From NCBI GenBank assembly GCA_026414765.1, contig JAOAIJ010000052.1, positions 62,001 to 126,000 on the forward strand: 64,000 bases of DNA, in the 5' to 3' direction. The DNA comes from Clostridia bacterium. Lineage in GTDB: Bacteria; Bacillota; Clostridia; Acetivibrionales; DSM-27016. Positions 1-9,190 of the stretch are shown one piece after another (position 1 is the first letter of the stretch; every line of letters starts with the position of its first letter). The position numbers and the translations under genes are program-made. Below the pieces are notes generated by a model. The model saw nothing but the letters and a program-made list of their open reading frames with translations. It did not search any database and was not told where the DNA came from.

Positions 1-711
1 AAAGCAGCTGAATCTTTAATTAATGGGAATGAGCGGATAATTGATGTTTGCTTGGCATTTGGCTTTGAAAATCATGAAACCTTTACACGTTCATTTAAGG
101 AAGCCTATGGTTTAGCGCCTGATACTTACCGTAAGCAACCAAGACCCTTATCGCATTTTATCAAGCCGGACTTATCTATGAAATACCGATTGATAGATGA
201 AAATGTACCATTGGTAGCTGATGGCATTATTCTGGAAGCGAGCCGCCGCAATTTACTTGAGTCTCGAGGTTTTGCAGGATTATTCATTGATACCGTATTT
301 TCCAATAACCCAAGTATAGACTTCTTAGCGGAGTTATGGCAAAATTTTCACAGTAAAAAACGTAATATTGTCAATATAAAAGAAGGTGGAAAAGAAATAG
401 GTGTTGGAAGTCCAAGTGAAATTGATGGCCAACTCCGGTATTTTGTAGGTGTAGAGACAGACGGTGCAAAAGTTCAGGATGAATTTGCCTATTTTGAAAT
501 GCCTATTGGGAACTATGTGATCTGTGCTTTTGAAGCAGAGGATTTAAACCTTCTTACGACAGATGCATTGGATAAAGCAGTTAAGTATATGTATGGTACT
601 TGGCTTGTAAACAAAAAAATAAAGACAGACCCGTTCATGGTAGAGGTATATTCTGATACATTACAGGAAGAAGCTGCTATGGAACTATGGTTTAAAATAG
701 CAAGTAACTAA
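1..711 (+). CDS. AraC-family regulator with GyrI-like effector-binding domain (5' end outside window)
   Basis: The frame is open from base 1, so the N-terminus lies outside the window; 236 codons remain. The first ~45 visible residues are the second half of an AraC-type DNA-binding domain, with the hallmark run A-F-G-F-E-N-H-E-T-F-T-R-S-F-K near residues 19-33 followed by the usual G-x-x-P-x-x-Y-R ending. Residues ~75-236 look like a GyrI/SOUL-fold effector-binding domain, the layout of Rob-like multidrug or small-molecule sensors. The next gene follows within about 20 bases, so the two may be co-transcribed. The family is clear; the ligand and targets are unknown. Confidence 0.85.
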   Translation, partial: KAAESLINGNERIIDVCLAFGFENHETFTRSFKEAYGLAPDTYRKQPRPLSHFIKPDLSMKYRLIDENVPLVADGIILEASRRNLLESRGFAGLFIDTVFSNNPSIDFLAELWQNFHSKKRNIVNIKEGGKEIGVGSPSEIDGQLRYFVGVETDGAKVQDEFAYFEMPIGNYVICAFEAEDLNLLTTDALDKAVKYMYGTWLVNKKIKTDPFMVEVYSDTLQEEAAMELWFKIASN

Positions 712-731
712 TTAAGGTGGATAAAATAATT

Positions 732-1154
732 ATGTGGAGTGAGCTTTATAGCATAGATAATAAACCAACATTGGAAGGTATAAATGATTTTGTTAATAGT
801 GAACTGTGGAAGGAGTTCTGTATATTTTTAGAAGATAATTACACTGTGCTACCCAGGATAGAATACAGTAAATGTTCGATTCAGAAAGGTTGGAACGTAA
901 AGTATAAAAAGGCTAGTAAATCACTGTGTACTCTTTATCCTATGAAGGGCTATTTTATTATACTTATCGTCATTGGTGAAAAGGAGCAAATAGAGTCAGA
1001 ATTGATTATGCCAACTTGTACAGTGTATGTTCAACAATTATTTCTTGAAACAGCGTCTGCGTTAGGTGGTAAATGGCTTATGATAGAAGTAAGAGATAGA
1101 GATGTTTTGGAAGATGTATTGAAGTTAATAAGAATTAGAGTAAATAAAAAGTAA
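732..1154 (+). CDS. DUF3788-family protein
   Basis: A 140-residue soluble protein resembling DUF3788, beginning M-W-S-E-L-Y and ending in a basic tail. A GTG at 717 is in frame, but the AAGGTGG at 714-720 is better placed as ribosome-binding site for the ATG at 732, and family members start with this Trp-Ser pattern, so 732 is chosen. It follows the AraC/GyrI-like regulator by about 20 bases. Family members often sit beside GyrI-type regulators and are annotated only as a domain of unknown function. No catalytic motif is visible. Confidence 0.75.
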   Translation: MWSELYSIDNKPTLEGINDFVNSELWKEFCIFLEDNYTVLPRIEYSKCSIQKGWNVKYKKASKSLCTLYPMKGYFIILIVIGEKEQIESELIMPTCTVYVQQLFLETASALGGKWLMIEVRDRDVLEDVLKLIRIRVNKK

Positions 1155-1356
1155 TTCTGTAAAAAAAGAAGTTTATTTATATAGAGTGTATAGAAAAGGA
1201 TGAAAACATGAGAGCTGAAGATTAGAAGCAGGATTAGGAAAAAACCGTACAATTCATTCAGAAAGCGCAGAACGCTCCTCTGAGGTATTTATATGAAGAA
1301 CAGATTTGTGCAAAGGCTTACCTAGCTATACCACACACTGTGGGAATACTATAAAT

Positions 1357-1382
1357 TCAGGGAAGCATAAATACTTCCCTGA
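1357..1382. terminator. Hairpin between convergent genes
   Basis: TCAGGGAAG at 1357-1365 pairs perfectly with CTTCCCTGA at 1374-1382 around an 8-base loop. A second short hairpin (TGCCAG/CTGGCA) lies at about 1406-1421. Both sit between the convergent DUF3788 and serine hydrolase genes. There is no strong U-tract, so terminator function is inferred from position. Confidence 0.4.
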
Positions 1383-1429
1383 TAAACCAATACCTGCCTT
1401 CATCATTGCCAGACATGCTGGCAGTAAGT

Positions 1430-2476
1430 TTAATCTATTATAGCCGGAATAATGAATTCCTTAATCAGTGTCCATCTATCACGGGGATTAATGATGAATC
1501 CTGATGCAATTACTACGACCAGGTCTTTTTCTGGAATACAACAAATAACATTACCGCCATCACCTCGTGCCATGCATGCAGAAGTTCCATCCTCTTCGTG
1601 CAACCACCAGAGATAGCCGTATTTGGCTATAGACCCGTCTATCAGTGTCTCGGAATGTGGAGCTGTAGACTCATCAATCCATCCCTCTGAAATAACCGGT
1701 TTGTTTTCCCAAAAACCGCGATTTATATACAGAAATCCGAAACGTGCCATATCACGGGGAATCAGTGTAAGTCCCCAGCCTCCTGTGGAGTTGCTGCCCG
1801 GGTCTTTGACCCATCCTTTGACGTTTTTGCCGAATAAATCCTCAAACCCGAACGAGTTCATTTCATAATCCGGAATTTCTTTTATGCCGATGTGCTTAAA
1901 TAAGTGTTCATTGGCAAATTGACGGGCACTTTTTCCCGTACTGCGGGTGATTATGGCTGAAAGCAGATGAACTCCTGAGGTGGAATACTTAAAGGTTCCA
2001 ATGCTTCCTTGTTGGCCCAGCATATCCAAAGTATACTTTATCCAGTCAGGTGACATACACATCTTGTCCAGCGGTTCGTTCCAGTCCTCATATGGGTAGG
2101 GAGCCGTCATGGTGAGAAGGTGGCGTATTGTGATTTCCTGTTTCTGTCTATCAGCATCGTTGGGAAAATATTCGGGGAAAAAATCCAGTACCTTCTGGTC
2201 TACACTATTAATATATCCTGAATCTATGGCTATACCTATGAGAGCAGATATTATACTTTTCGTTACTGATGTCACATGGTGGGTATCATCCGGGCTATAA
2301 CCATTAAAATATTTTTCATAAGCAATATATCCGTTTCTCACAACAACAATACCATTTATATTGCTGTATTCGGATTTTAACTTGGTTTCAAGTCCCGAAA
2401 ACTTCTCAGAGTCGATCCCCAGGGACGCTGGATCCGCGGTTTGCCATTCTGTAGTTGGCCAGTAGTTTCTTTTCAT
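1430..2476 (-). CDS. Serine hydrolase, beta-lactamase class C/esterase family
   Basis: A 348-residue protein of the penicillin-binding/class C beta-lactamase-like fold. The nucleophile motif S-x-x-K is S70-V-T-K73, and a Y-S-T triplet at 164-166 occupies the place of the Y-x-N motif. There is no signal peptide, so it is probably cytoplasmic, in line with EstB-like esterases rather than secreted beta-lactamases. The start is firm: AGGAGG lies 7 bases before the ATG. It reads in the same direction as the MerR gene upstream and could be its target. The substrate cannot be told from sequence, and there is no basis for calling it a resistance gene. Confidence 0.85.
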   Translation of the reverse strand: MKRNYWPTTEWQTADPASLGIDSEKFSGLETKLKSEYSNINGIVVVRNGYIAYEKYFNGYSPDDTHHVTSVTKSIISALIGIAIDSGYINSVDQKVLDFFPEYFPNDADRQKQEITIRHLLTMTAPYPYEDWNEPLDKMCMSPDWIKYTLDMLGQQGSIGTFKYSTSGVHLLSAIITRSTGKSARQFANEHLFKHIGIKEIPDYEMNSFGFEDLFGKNVKGWVKDPGSNSTGGWGLTLIPRDMARFGFLYINRGFWENKPVISEGWIDESTAPHSETLIDGSIAKYGYLWWLHEEDGTSACMARGDGGNVICCIPEKDLVVVIASGFIINPRDRWTLIKEFIIPAIID

Positions 2477-2545
2477 TATAAGTACCTCCTAAAAGACTTT
2501 TTTGTCTAGTATGACGAGCGATCTGGAAAATGTCTGGTTTTGTTA

Positions 2546-3370
2546 CTATTTTTTCTTTACAGGAAAATACACTTCTGTAATAATATCATAAGGATGGGTG
2601 GCTTTATCGGGGTCAGTTATATACACTTCATATGGCGATTTCGTCATTTCATATCCTTCATTTTCTACCCATTCCTTCAGTCTGGCATAAATCGATGTCA
2701 ATTCCGAATATGACCCCTTTAAAACGGACTTAGCACAAAGGCCCCCAGGCAAATCTCTCGTTCCCTTTACAGCCTCCTTTATCGGGATGGCAAACTCAGT
2801 ATCATTGCCGGCAGGATTGTATTCAGTGCTGTGATAAATAGTCATTGGCTTACCGAGCAGGGTGAGTTTTTCAGTAGCAATTTTTTCATAAAGCATGTTG
2901 AAATACTTTCCATATCCTGCAGCATAGTCATCACTGCTCATCATCTGCCTTGTATAAAGGATATTTATTGACAGGGTTTCAAAAAGCTGTACTTCTATAT
3001 TGTCGATGTATGACATAATTGGTATACCCTTCTCTAAGCTTAAAATATCATTACTCATTTGCTTAAGGATATATTCAAAAGCATCTAGCTTTTCCTGCAT
3101 TTCCCTTCTCTTACGGTTGAGGGCAGAACAAAGCTTCTCTTCTGATTGATCCTCTTCCAGGTCCAGAATGGCTTTTATTTCCTCCAAAGAAAAATCATAG
3201 GATTTCAAACGGTTGATAAAGAGCATCTTTTTTAGCTGCTTGATGGAATAATATCTATAACCGTTTTCAGGATTAACTTCATCGGGATTAATCAATCCAA
3301 TTTCAGCATAATATCGAAGGGTTTTTGTAGACACCTCGCATATTTTTGAGAATTCTCCAATCGATAGCAA
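2546..3370 (-). CDS. MerR-family regulator with GyrI-like ligand domain
   Basis: Residues ~1-70 form the MerR winged helix (I-G-E-F-S-K then T-L-R-Y-Y-A-E-I-G-L-I), followed by a dimerisation helix to ~115 and a GyrI-like effector domain at ~125-274, as in BmrR-type multidrug sensors. The frame extends back to an ATG at 3391, but that start lies inside the ribosome-binding site: GGAGG is at 3378-3382 and a TTG at 3368-3370 follows 7 bases later, giving the usual family N-terminus. A MerR-type promoter lies just upstream (3439-3469), which suggests autoregulation and possible control of the serine hydrolase downstream on the same strand. Confidence 0.85.
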   Translation of the reverse strand: MLSIGEFSKICEVSTKTLRYYAEIGLINPDEVNPENGYRYYSIKQLKKMLFINRLKSYDFSLEEIKAILDLEEDQSEEKLCSALNRKRREMQEKLDAFEYILKQMSNDILSLEKGIPIMSYIDNIEVQLFETLSINILYTRQMMSSDDYAAGYGKYFNMLYEKIATEKLTLLGKPMTIYHSTEYNPAGNDTEFAIPIKEAVKGTRDLPGGLCAKSVLKGSYSELTSIYARLKEWVENEGYEMTKSPYEVYITDPDKATHPYDIITEVYFPVKKK

Positions 3371-3438
3371 GAGGCCACCTCCATCTTTCATGTATTTACG
3401 GACTAAAAGCTTTAAGTATCGATACTTTGTTAACTTCT

Positions 3439-3469
3439 ACTATACACCTTACCCTAAGGGCAAAGTCAA
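3439..3469 (-). promoter_or_regulatory. MerR-type promoter/operator with 19-bp spacer
   Basis: On the minus strand, -35 TTGACT (3464-3469) and -10 TATAGT (3439-3444) are separated by exactly 19 bp, the overlong spacer typical of MerR-activated promoters. The spacer holds the dyad CCTTA-GGG-TAAGG (3447-3459), like the operators of BmrR/TipA-type proteins. It drives the adjacent MerR gene, so autoregulation is expected. Confidence 0.8.
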
Positions 3470-3495
3470 CTGCAAAAAAAATGGTGCTTCTTTAG

Positions 3496-3690
3496 TCAGA
3501 TGCAAAGACGATCGTGGTAAACCTCGAGATTCCAGCAGAAGAAAAGAACCGGCTTGCCAAATAGATAGCCGATAAAATCAGCAATGTGAGACTGACGCAA
3601 GAGCAGAAATCAAAGTTGACTTTCTATAAGGCTCGGGAGATAATTCTCTTGAGTATTATTTTTGAATATCTCATATTTTGCAACTGGTAG
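3496..3690 (+). pseudogene. Possible decayed coding fragment
   Basis: One plus-strand frame from 3496 to a stop at 3688-3690 is broken only by a TAG at 3562-3564. The two halves read as a hydrophilic, protein-like sequence (for example I-P-A-E-E-K-N-R-L-A-K, then L-T-Q-E-Q-K-S-K-L). There is no ribosome-binding site or start. I do not recognise the parent gene; chance is possible. Confidence 0.25.
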
Positions 3691-3763
3691 TTGTCATACT
3701 TACCATCATTGCTTGGTAGAATTATTGTTTTTACTGTTGTATTCTTAAGTCGGGGTGATGAAT

Positions 3764-4444
3764 ATGAAATTTCAGGATAAATTACAATTGTTGAGAAAAG
3801 AAAAAGGTATTTCTCAAGAAAAGTTAGCAGAAAAAGTCGGAGTATCAAGACAAGCTGTTGCAAAATGGGAGGCGGGCCAATCATATCCAGATATAGGAAA
3901 CCTAATTGTCCTGAGCGATTTATTCAGAATAAGTATTGATAAACTTATAAAAGATTATGGTGACGAAAACTGTTCAGGTGAGAATTCTAAACACCAACAT
4001 TTTTTTGATGAAAATGTAATAGAATTCTTATGTCGTGCAAAAAAAGCAACTTATGCAGGTAAAGGAGCAGAAACTATCCCTTCAAGACCTAATTCCCACG
4101 ACTTGCAATACATAGAGAAGGATTTAAAGTATATTGATACATACTTGGGGAGTGAAAAATTTGCCGGAGAAGAAGCATTGTGGCTTAATGATAAACCATT
4201 TTGGTCAATGAACTATATTGGACGTATTGTTAATGAAGGCTTCTCAGGAGATTTTTTAAAGGAGTGTCTATTATTAGTACCAAAAGAATATCCATATCGT
4301 GGGCCACTAGTACACCAAAATGGAGATTTTAGGTATCATTGCGTAATAAATGGGGAATTTGAGTGGTTTACTGGTTATGAAGAAATATTCTGTGGTGGCA
4401 CTAAAGTTTATGAGTGTGTTTTCCACGGTGGTTCAGTAAAATAA
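3764..4444 (+). CDS. XRE-family regulator with C-terminal DUF5680 domain
   Basis: Residues ~5-58 are an XRE/Cro helix-turn-helix (E-K-G-I-S-Q-E-K-L-A-E-K-V-G-V-S-R-Q-A-V-A-K-W-E). Residues ~85-225 match the DUF5680 pattern found C-terminal to such regulators in Firmicutes (F-L-C-R-A-K-K-A-T-Y-A-G, then W-S-M-N-Y-I-G). GTG 3755 and ATG 3758 are also in frame, but the GGGGTGAT stretch at 3752-3759 fits as ribosome-binding site for ATG 3764. It appears monocistronic. DUF5680 has no known activity and is presumed to sense a ligand. Confidence 0.8.
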   Translation: MKFQDKLQLLRKEKGISQEKLAEKVGVSRQAVAKWEAGQSYPDIGNLIVLSDLFRISIDKLIKDYGDENCSGENSKHQHFFDENVIEFLCRAKKATYAGKGAETIPSRPNSHDLQYIEKDLKYIDTYLGSEKFAGEEALWLNDKPFWSMNYIGRIVNEGFSGDFLKECLLLVPKEYPYRGPLVHQNGDFRYHCVINGEFEWFTGYEEIFCGGTKVYECVFHGGSVK

Positions 4445-4669
4445 AGTAAAAAAATAATTCTGCTCATTTTCAACTCTGTTATCAGTGTGTAGTAATAACT
4501 CATTTTAGTTATCTTCCCCAAATATCCTTGCATATTACTCAATGGCACACTCCTCTGACATGCTTAATTATAGTGTTTTCTTGTGAGAAGTATTTGCAGA
4601 AGAAATCAGACAAGGGATAAGCTATTCCGTATACATCTTCAGATATGGATATTTTGAGAGGAGATTTGT

Positions 4670-5476
4670 ATGTATAGAAATAATAATTTTAAAAGACCTG
4701 TAATAAAGTTTTTCATGCTAACGTATTTGATTTTCTGGGTACTTTTTATATTAACAGGTGGGATAATAATGCTGAATGGTCCAAAACTCATTCAAAATAT
4801 TATGCCGATAATTTGTTCGTGGTCACCAAGCTTTGCTTTTTTAGTATTATACAAAAGGCTATATCCTGATTTGGCACTTAGAGAATTTTTGAAAGAGCAA
4901 TTTTTTTCAGCGGTAAAAATTCCGGTATTAGTTGCTATAGCTTTTATTTACATAATCATATTTTTAGCTAATATATTTTCTTATTCAATTATGACTAATA
5001 TCCCAATTTCTTCAGTTGTAACAGCATCATCAACTGTTATCATACTTGGCTTTTTCAATCAACTGATAAGAGGACCGTTGGGTGAAGAGTTAGGTTGGAG
5101 GGGTTATGCATTAAATGAATTACAGAAAAGGTTTTCGCCTGTGTTTTCTGCTGTTATAATTGGAGCGGTTTGGGGATTCTGGCATACACCATTATGGTTT
5201 GTAGCATCAGGGTATTCAGGGGATAAGCTAATCCAATATATTGCTCTGTTTATGGTATGTATTATTTCAACATCAATTATTATAACTGCTTTTTACAATT
5301 TAAATAGAAATCTTCTGATACCTATTATTATTCACCAGTTATTTAATTTTTTCATTTCAATTATTAAGCTGGATACACTTCAGATTTTTTATTTCATAGC
5401 TCCAGTATATTTAGTTTTCGCAGTTTTATTGGTAATTGTTAACCCCAAAAAGGTTTTGCACGGAATGAGGAAATAA
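4670..5476 (+). CDS. CPBP-family intramembrane metalloprotease
   Basis: A 268-residue, very hydrophobic protein with about eight predicted membrane helices. It carries the three CPBP (Abi, Rce1-like) motifs: E139-E140 followed by W-R-G at 143-145, H172 in F-W-H-T-P-L-W, and H222 in I-H-Q-L-F-N-F. These Glu and His residues form the zinc site of the family. The start has a good AGAGGAG ribosome-binding site. In bacteria these proteins are linked to bacteriocin self-immunity or peptide maturation, but no bacteriocin gene is visible beside it, so the role is open. Confidence 0.88.
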   Translation: MYRNNNFKRPVIKFFMLTYLIFWVLFILTGGIIMLNGPKLIQNIMPIICSWSPSFAFLVLYKRLYPDLALREFLKEQFFSAVKIPVLVAIAFIYIIIFLANIFSYSIMTNIPISSVVTASSTVIILGFFNQLIRGPLGEELGWRGYALNELQKRFSPVFSAVIIGAVWGFWHTPLWFVASGYSGDKLIQYIALFMVCIISTSIIITAFYNLNRNLLIPIIIHQLFNFFISIIKLDTLQIFYFIAPVYLVFAVLLVIVNPKKVLHGMRK

Positions 5477-5573
5477 AGACATGCAATTCAATAACAGTGT
5501 TTTCCGCCACGGGCAGCTTACGGATAAATGCACGGGCCTGATAAAATATACCAATATATATTTTATATATTTT

Positions 5574-5603
5574 TTGGTAAAACATTATGTCAAATGATAT
5601 AAT
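5574..5603 (+). promoter_or_regulatory. Probable sigma-A-type promoter of the chemoreceptor gene
   Basis: TTGGTA at 5574-5579 and a perfect TATAAT at 5598-5603 are 18 bp apart, about 35 bases before the chemoreceptor start, in an AT-rich stretch without other signals. Confidence 0.5.
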
Positions 5604-5638
5604 GTTTATTATAATTGAATAACAGGGGGTAAATGCAG

Positions 5639-7306
5639 ATGAAATTTATTAAAAGCATGTCCATTAGAATCAGACTGATTATTATTCTAGTTGTAGCCAT
5701 TACCCTGACAAGCGGCAGTATAACCGCTGTTTTGATCTTAAGGCAAAGTAAAAGCATGGAAAGCCAGATGTATATTGATGCGTCAAATATTGCAAAAGTA
5801 TATCAGGTAGCATTGCAAAACATAGCACAAAATTCCAATAGTTTTGAAGATGTCCAAAAACTGACGGAAACCATTGGGAATTCTATGGGTATTTCATATG
5901 CAGTTTTAATGAGTTCAGAATATAAGGGGTTGGCAGACAGTAACCCGGCTGATATCGGGAAGAATTATGCCGACGATCCAGCGACTGTTAAGACAGTGAA
6001 AGACAGGGAAATAAGCAAAAGCTTCTGGACAAATGTAAAAGGTATAAGGATACTAGACTATCAGACACCTGTGGATTTGACAATAGATGGTAAACGTATA
6101 GCTTCAATAGACATCGGGTTATCATTGGACACGCTGAACAAGTCAATTGAAAAGTCTGCAAAAGAGAGTATTTTATACCTGCTTGGATTCATAATATTAT
6201 TTTCAATTGCCACAAGCATTCCATTGACAGTATTGATAATAAAACCTGTGAAATCCGGTGAGAAAATCTCAATGGCAATAGCAGAAGGTGATCTGACGGC
6301 TACGGCAAAAGTATATTTTGCAGATGAAATCGGTAGAATGGTCGAATCCATGATAATAGCTAAAGACAAGCTTAAAGGTATGATAGGGCAGATACAAGTT
6401 TCATCAAAGCAGGTTACATCATCCAGTGAGCAGCTGGATTCAGCAATTAGTGAAGTGAATGTTGGTATTGAGAATATCACCAGAGGAATAGATAATATGA
6501 CCCAGGAGTTCAGTGCAAATGCTGAGTCTGTAAAGCAAACCACGCAAGCAGTTGTTATGATTGCAAAAAATTCTCAGAAAGCAGCTGAAGCATCCTCAAA
6601 TGTCGCTGAATACACTCAGATTGTAAGAAAGTCAGCTGTTAACGGCAAGGAATCTGTTGAAGATATTGTAAAAATTATTAATGATATATCTGAATCTTCA
6701 AAAGACGTTCAGAATGTAATTAAAGAACTGGAGACTTCCACTGTTAAAATCAGCCATATCGTAAAGGTTATATCACAGATATCCGAGCAGACAAATCTTC
6801 TAGCCCTCAATGCGGCTATAGAAGCTGCAAGAGCGGGGGAACAGGGCAAAGGTTTTGCTGTGGTTGCAGAGGAGGTAAGAAAACTTGCGGAGCAGAGCAG
6901 GGAATCCTTGAAAGATATAGTTGAACTCACAAATGATATCATAGGTAAAACAGGTAATGTTGTCACCGTTGTTTCTGCAACGGAACAAAAGGTACAGGAT
7001 AGCGTCAGAAAGGCGGATACAACAAAGCGCAATATTGATGAAATAATTACAAGTATCCATAATGTAATAGAAAAAATATCAGAGATTTCATCTATTGTTA
7101 AGGAACAAGCAGCAGAAATGGGGGAAATGAGCACCTCCATGGACAGGATAAACGAGTCGGCCAACAAAGGCTCGGAAACAGCGCAGGAAATGAGTGCAAA
7201 TATACAGGAACAGGTAAGCATACTTGAGGAGATAGGTACAACAACTCACGAAATGAAAGCGATGGCAGAGCAGCTCAACAAGCTAACCTCACAGTTCAGG
7301 CTATAG
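5639..7306 (+). CDS. Methyl-accepting chemotaxis protein
   Basis: A 555-residue transmembrane chemoreceptor. A first membrane helix at ~8-32 is followed by a periplasmic-type single Cache-like sensor to ~175, a second helix at ~180-203, a HAMP domain, and a long coiled-coil signalling domain. The hairpin tip, which binds CheA/CheW, is the conserved block starting at E383 ([18 protein letters not shown]). ATG 5633 is in frame but sits too close to the AGGGGG at 5624-5629; ATG 5639 has ideal spacing. No che genes lie nearby, so it is an orphan receptor. The ligand is unknown. Confidence 0.92.
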   Translation: MKFIKSMSIRIRLIIILVVAITLTSGSITAVLILRQSKSMESQMYIDASNIAKVYQVALQNIAQNSNSFEDVQKLTETIGNSMGISYAVLMSSEYKGLADSNPADIGKNYADDPATVKTVKDREISKSFWTNVKGIRILDYQTPVDLTIDGKRIASIDIGLSLDTLNKSIEKSAKESILYLLGFIILFSIATSIPLTVLIIKPVKSGEKISMAIAEGDLTATAKVYFADEIGRMVESMIIAKDKLKGMIGQIQVSSKQVTSSSEQLDSAISEVNVGIENITRGIDNMTQEFSANAESVKQTTQAVVMIAKNSQKAAEASSNVAEYTQIVRKSAVNGKESVEDIVKIINDISESSKDVQNVIKELETSTVKISHIVKVISQISEQTNLLALNAAIEAARAGEQGKGFAVVAEEVRKLAEQSRESLKDIVELTNDIIGKTGNVVTVVSATEQKVQDSVRKADTTKRNIDEIITSIHNVIEKISEISSIVKEQAAEMGEMSTSMDRINESANKGSETAQEMSANIQEQVSILEEIGTTTHEMKAMAEQLNKLTSQFRL

Positions 7307-7386
7307 GAAGAAAATCTGTAAGCGTATCGTCTTATATTTTGCAACAAGTTGTGACATTTATATTACAGCAAATTGGGGGAAGAAGC

Positions 7387-7938
7387 ATGTATTTGGAAAC
7401 TGACAGATTAATATTAAGAAAATTTATTTGTGATGACTGGAAGGACCTGCACGAATACCTATCTAACGAAGCAGTAGTAAAATATGAACCATATGATGTT
7501 TTTACAGAGGAAGCGTGCAGGCAAGAAGCAGAGAACCGCTCACAAAACGATGCTTTTTGGGCCGTTTGCCTGAAAGAAAACAATAAATTAATAGGAAACG
7601 TATATTTTCAGCAGCAAGAGCCTAAAGAATTTCTGACATGGGAGATTGGATATGTTTTTAATCCTTCGTACTATGGAAAAGGTTATGCCACAGAAAGCTG
7701 CAGAAAAATAATTGATTATGCGTTTGAGCAGCTGAATGCACGTAGGATTGTAGCTATGTGTAATCCTGAAAACATACCTTCGTGGAAGCTGCTGGAAAGG
7801 CTGGAAATGCGGAGAGAAGGGCATCTGAGGGAAAACATATACTTTAAATGTGACAGTCAGGGGAACCCAATCTGGCTTGATACATTTGAATACGCTATAT
7901 TAGCGGAGGAATGGTTTGGTTTTAATAAAAACGTATAG
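7387..7938 (+). CDS. GNAT-family N-acetyltransferase, RimJ/RimL type
   Basis: A 183-residue single-domain acetyltransferase. It opens with M-Y-L-E-T-D-R-L-I-L-R, the usual RimJ/RimL N-terminus, and carries the acetyl-CoA-binding segment G-K-G-Y-A-T-E-S at ~98-105 followed by the late-strand pattern C-N-P-E-N-I-P-S-W-K-L-L-E-R-L. The frame extends upstream to 7339, but a GGGGGAAG ribosome-binding site precedes only the ATG at 7387. It stands alone, with a strong hairpin about 30 bases downstream. The acceptor could be a ribosomal protein N-terminus or a small molecule. Confidence 0.88.
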   Translation: MYLETDRLILRKFICDDWKDLHEYLSNEAVVKYEPYDVFTEEACRQEAENRSQNDAFWAVCLKENNKLIGNVYFQQQEPKEFLTWEIGYVFNPSYYGKGYATESCRKIIDYAFEQLNARRIVAMCNPENIPSWKLLERLEMRREGHLRENIYFKCDSQGNPIWLDTFEYAILAEEWFGFNKNV

Positions 7939-7967
7939 GTATGCCTATCGGGCATGAGATTTAGACG

Positions 7968-8003
7968 CAAGAGGCTCTGTATTCCATGATACGGAGCCTC
8001 TTG
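7968..8003 (+). terminator. Long hairpin after acetyltransferase gene
   Basis: A 15-bp stem (7968-7982 with 7989-8003, one G-U pair) closes a 6-base loop. There is no U-run after it on either strand, so it may terminate inefficiently or mainly protect the 3' end of the message. Confidence 0.6.
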
Positions 8004-8134
8004 CAGTCCAGGGAAGTTCGACGCTTTAGGAACACCATTTTTTTTGATTGTTTACCGGTAAAGTTTTGTGCGATAGTGAAGGTTTTTCGGACAATATTCG
8101 GCTGCTATACTGCTTTTTTAACCTGCAAAGGGAT

Positions 8135-9019
8135 CTAAAGCTTTATTTCATGTATTAATTCTATAAATGCCTTTAACGGTGCGGAAATCCATTTGTTTCT
8201 ATGATATAGTACCTGGGTTAGTATTTCAAAATCAGGTCCTTTCCAGTTCAGTTTTACCAAACGTTGCTGAAAACACTCTTCCTCTACTGCAACTAAAGGC
8301 AATAGAGTAATACCCAGGCCGCTTATAGCCAACTGCTTGATTGCCTGCACATTTCCGGTCTCAATAATTGAATGAGGTCTTATGGAGTATCGGGTCAGCA
8401 TATTCTCAAAAAGTGCCCTATAACCGCAGCCGGCTTCTGTCAGGATAAATGATTGATTATTCAAATCTTTGGGGTATACACTACCTGCCCGGGCAAGAGG
8501 ATGCTCGGGCGAAGACAGGATTACCATCGGTTCAGGAAATTGGATTTCTGTAACAAACTCCTCCTGATCTATTTTTTTCTCAAGAAAAAATGCAATGTCT
8601 AAAGTATTTTCCTTTAAACTGCGGAGAAACTCATTGCAATTACCAAATCTTAATGCAATCTCAACATTGGGATATCGTGAGCGGTATTCTTTAAGTAATT
8701 TTGGCAGCCGCATTACACATAGTGATTCAACTGCTCCAATAGATAGAGTTCCATTAGGTTCATTTGAATTATCCATAACATTTTTTGCCTCATTTGAAAG
8801 CTTAACTATTTGTTCGGCAAATGGAAGCAACTTCTTGCCGTCAGGTGTTAATGTAATATTTTGCCCTAACCGGTCAAACAACTTTACTCCGAACTCTTTC
8901 TCCAGTAATTGAATTTGTGTGGTTACGGTTGATTGAGCATAATTCAGTTTTTGTGCAGTCAGTGTAAAACTTTGTAATCTGGCTATAGATAAAAAAGTTT
9001 TTAGTTGTTTTATATCCAA
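8135..9019 (-). CDS. LysR-family transcriptional regulator
   Basis: A 294-residue LysR regulator. Residues 1-60 form the winged helix (M-D-I-K-Q-L-K-T-F-L-S-I-A, then F-T-L-T-A-Q-K-L-N-Y-A-Q-S-T-V-T-T-Q-I), and residues ~90-294 the periplasmic-binding-protein-like effector domain. The start is a TTG with GGAGG 8 bases upstream. It is divergent from a small cupin gene, and a perfect 11-bp dyad lies in between, the classic arrangement for a LysR regulator and its target. The effector is unknown. Confidence 0.9.
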   Translation of the reverse strand: MDIKQLKTFLSIARLQSFTLTAQKLNYAQSTVTTQIQLLEKEFGVKLFDRLGQNITLTPDGKKLLPFAEQIVKLSNEAKNVMDNSNEPNGTLSIGAVESLCVMRLPKLLKEYRSRYPNVEIALRFGNCNEFLRSLKENTLDIAFFLEKKIDQEEFVTEIQFPEPMVILSSPEHPLARAGSVYPKDLNNQSFILTEAGCGYRALFENMLTRYSIRPHSIIETGNVQAIKQLAISGLGITLLPLVAVEEECFQQRLVKLNWKGPDFEILTQVLYHRNKWISAPLKAFIELIHEIKL

Positions 9020-9040
9020 TAATTAAACCTCCACATATCA

Positions 9041-9069
9041 ATAATTTCGAATGTTTACTTCGAAATTAT
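9041..9069. promoter_or_regulatory. Perfect dyad in LysR/cupin intergenic region
   Basis: ATAATTTCGAA (9041-9051) and TTCGAAATTAT (9059-9069) are perfect inverted copies around 7 bases. It lies about 20 bases upstream of the LysR start. LysR proteins bind interrupted dyads like this one, so it is a likely operator for autoregulation and possibly for the cupin gene. Confidence 0.6.
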
Positions 9070-9190
9070 CAATTTTACTGTTCGCTATTCATATGATATC
9101 ATACTATCAAACAGCAATAAATACCAGAACTTAATGATTTGATTAATTAATACAGAAGAATATAGGATAATTATTAAGGAGAGTGTAAAA

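Noticed and set aside
3390-3575. 61-codon plus-strand frame over the MerR promoter
   Set aside because: It overlaps the promoter, lacks a ribosome-binding site and its sequence is not protein-like; a different frame there was noted as a possible relic instead.
6061-7221. Several long antisense frames opposite the first chemoreceptor
   Set aside because: They mirror the coiled-coil coding bias, lack ribosome-binding sites and give low-complexity Ser/Ile-rich products; similar shadows occur opposite the second chemoreceptor.
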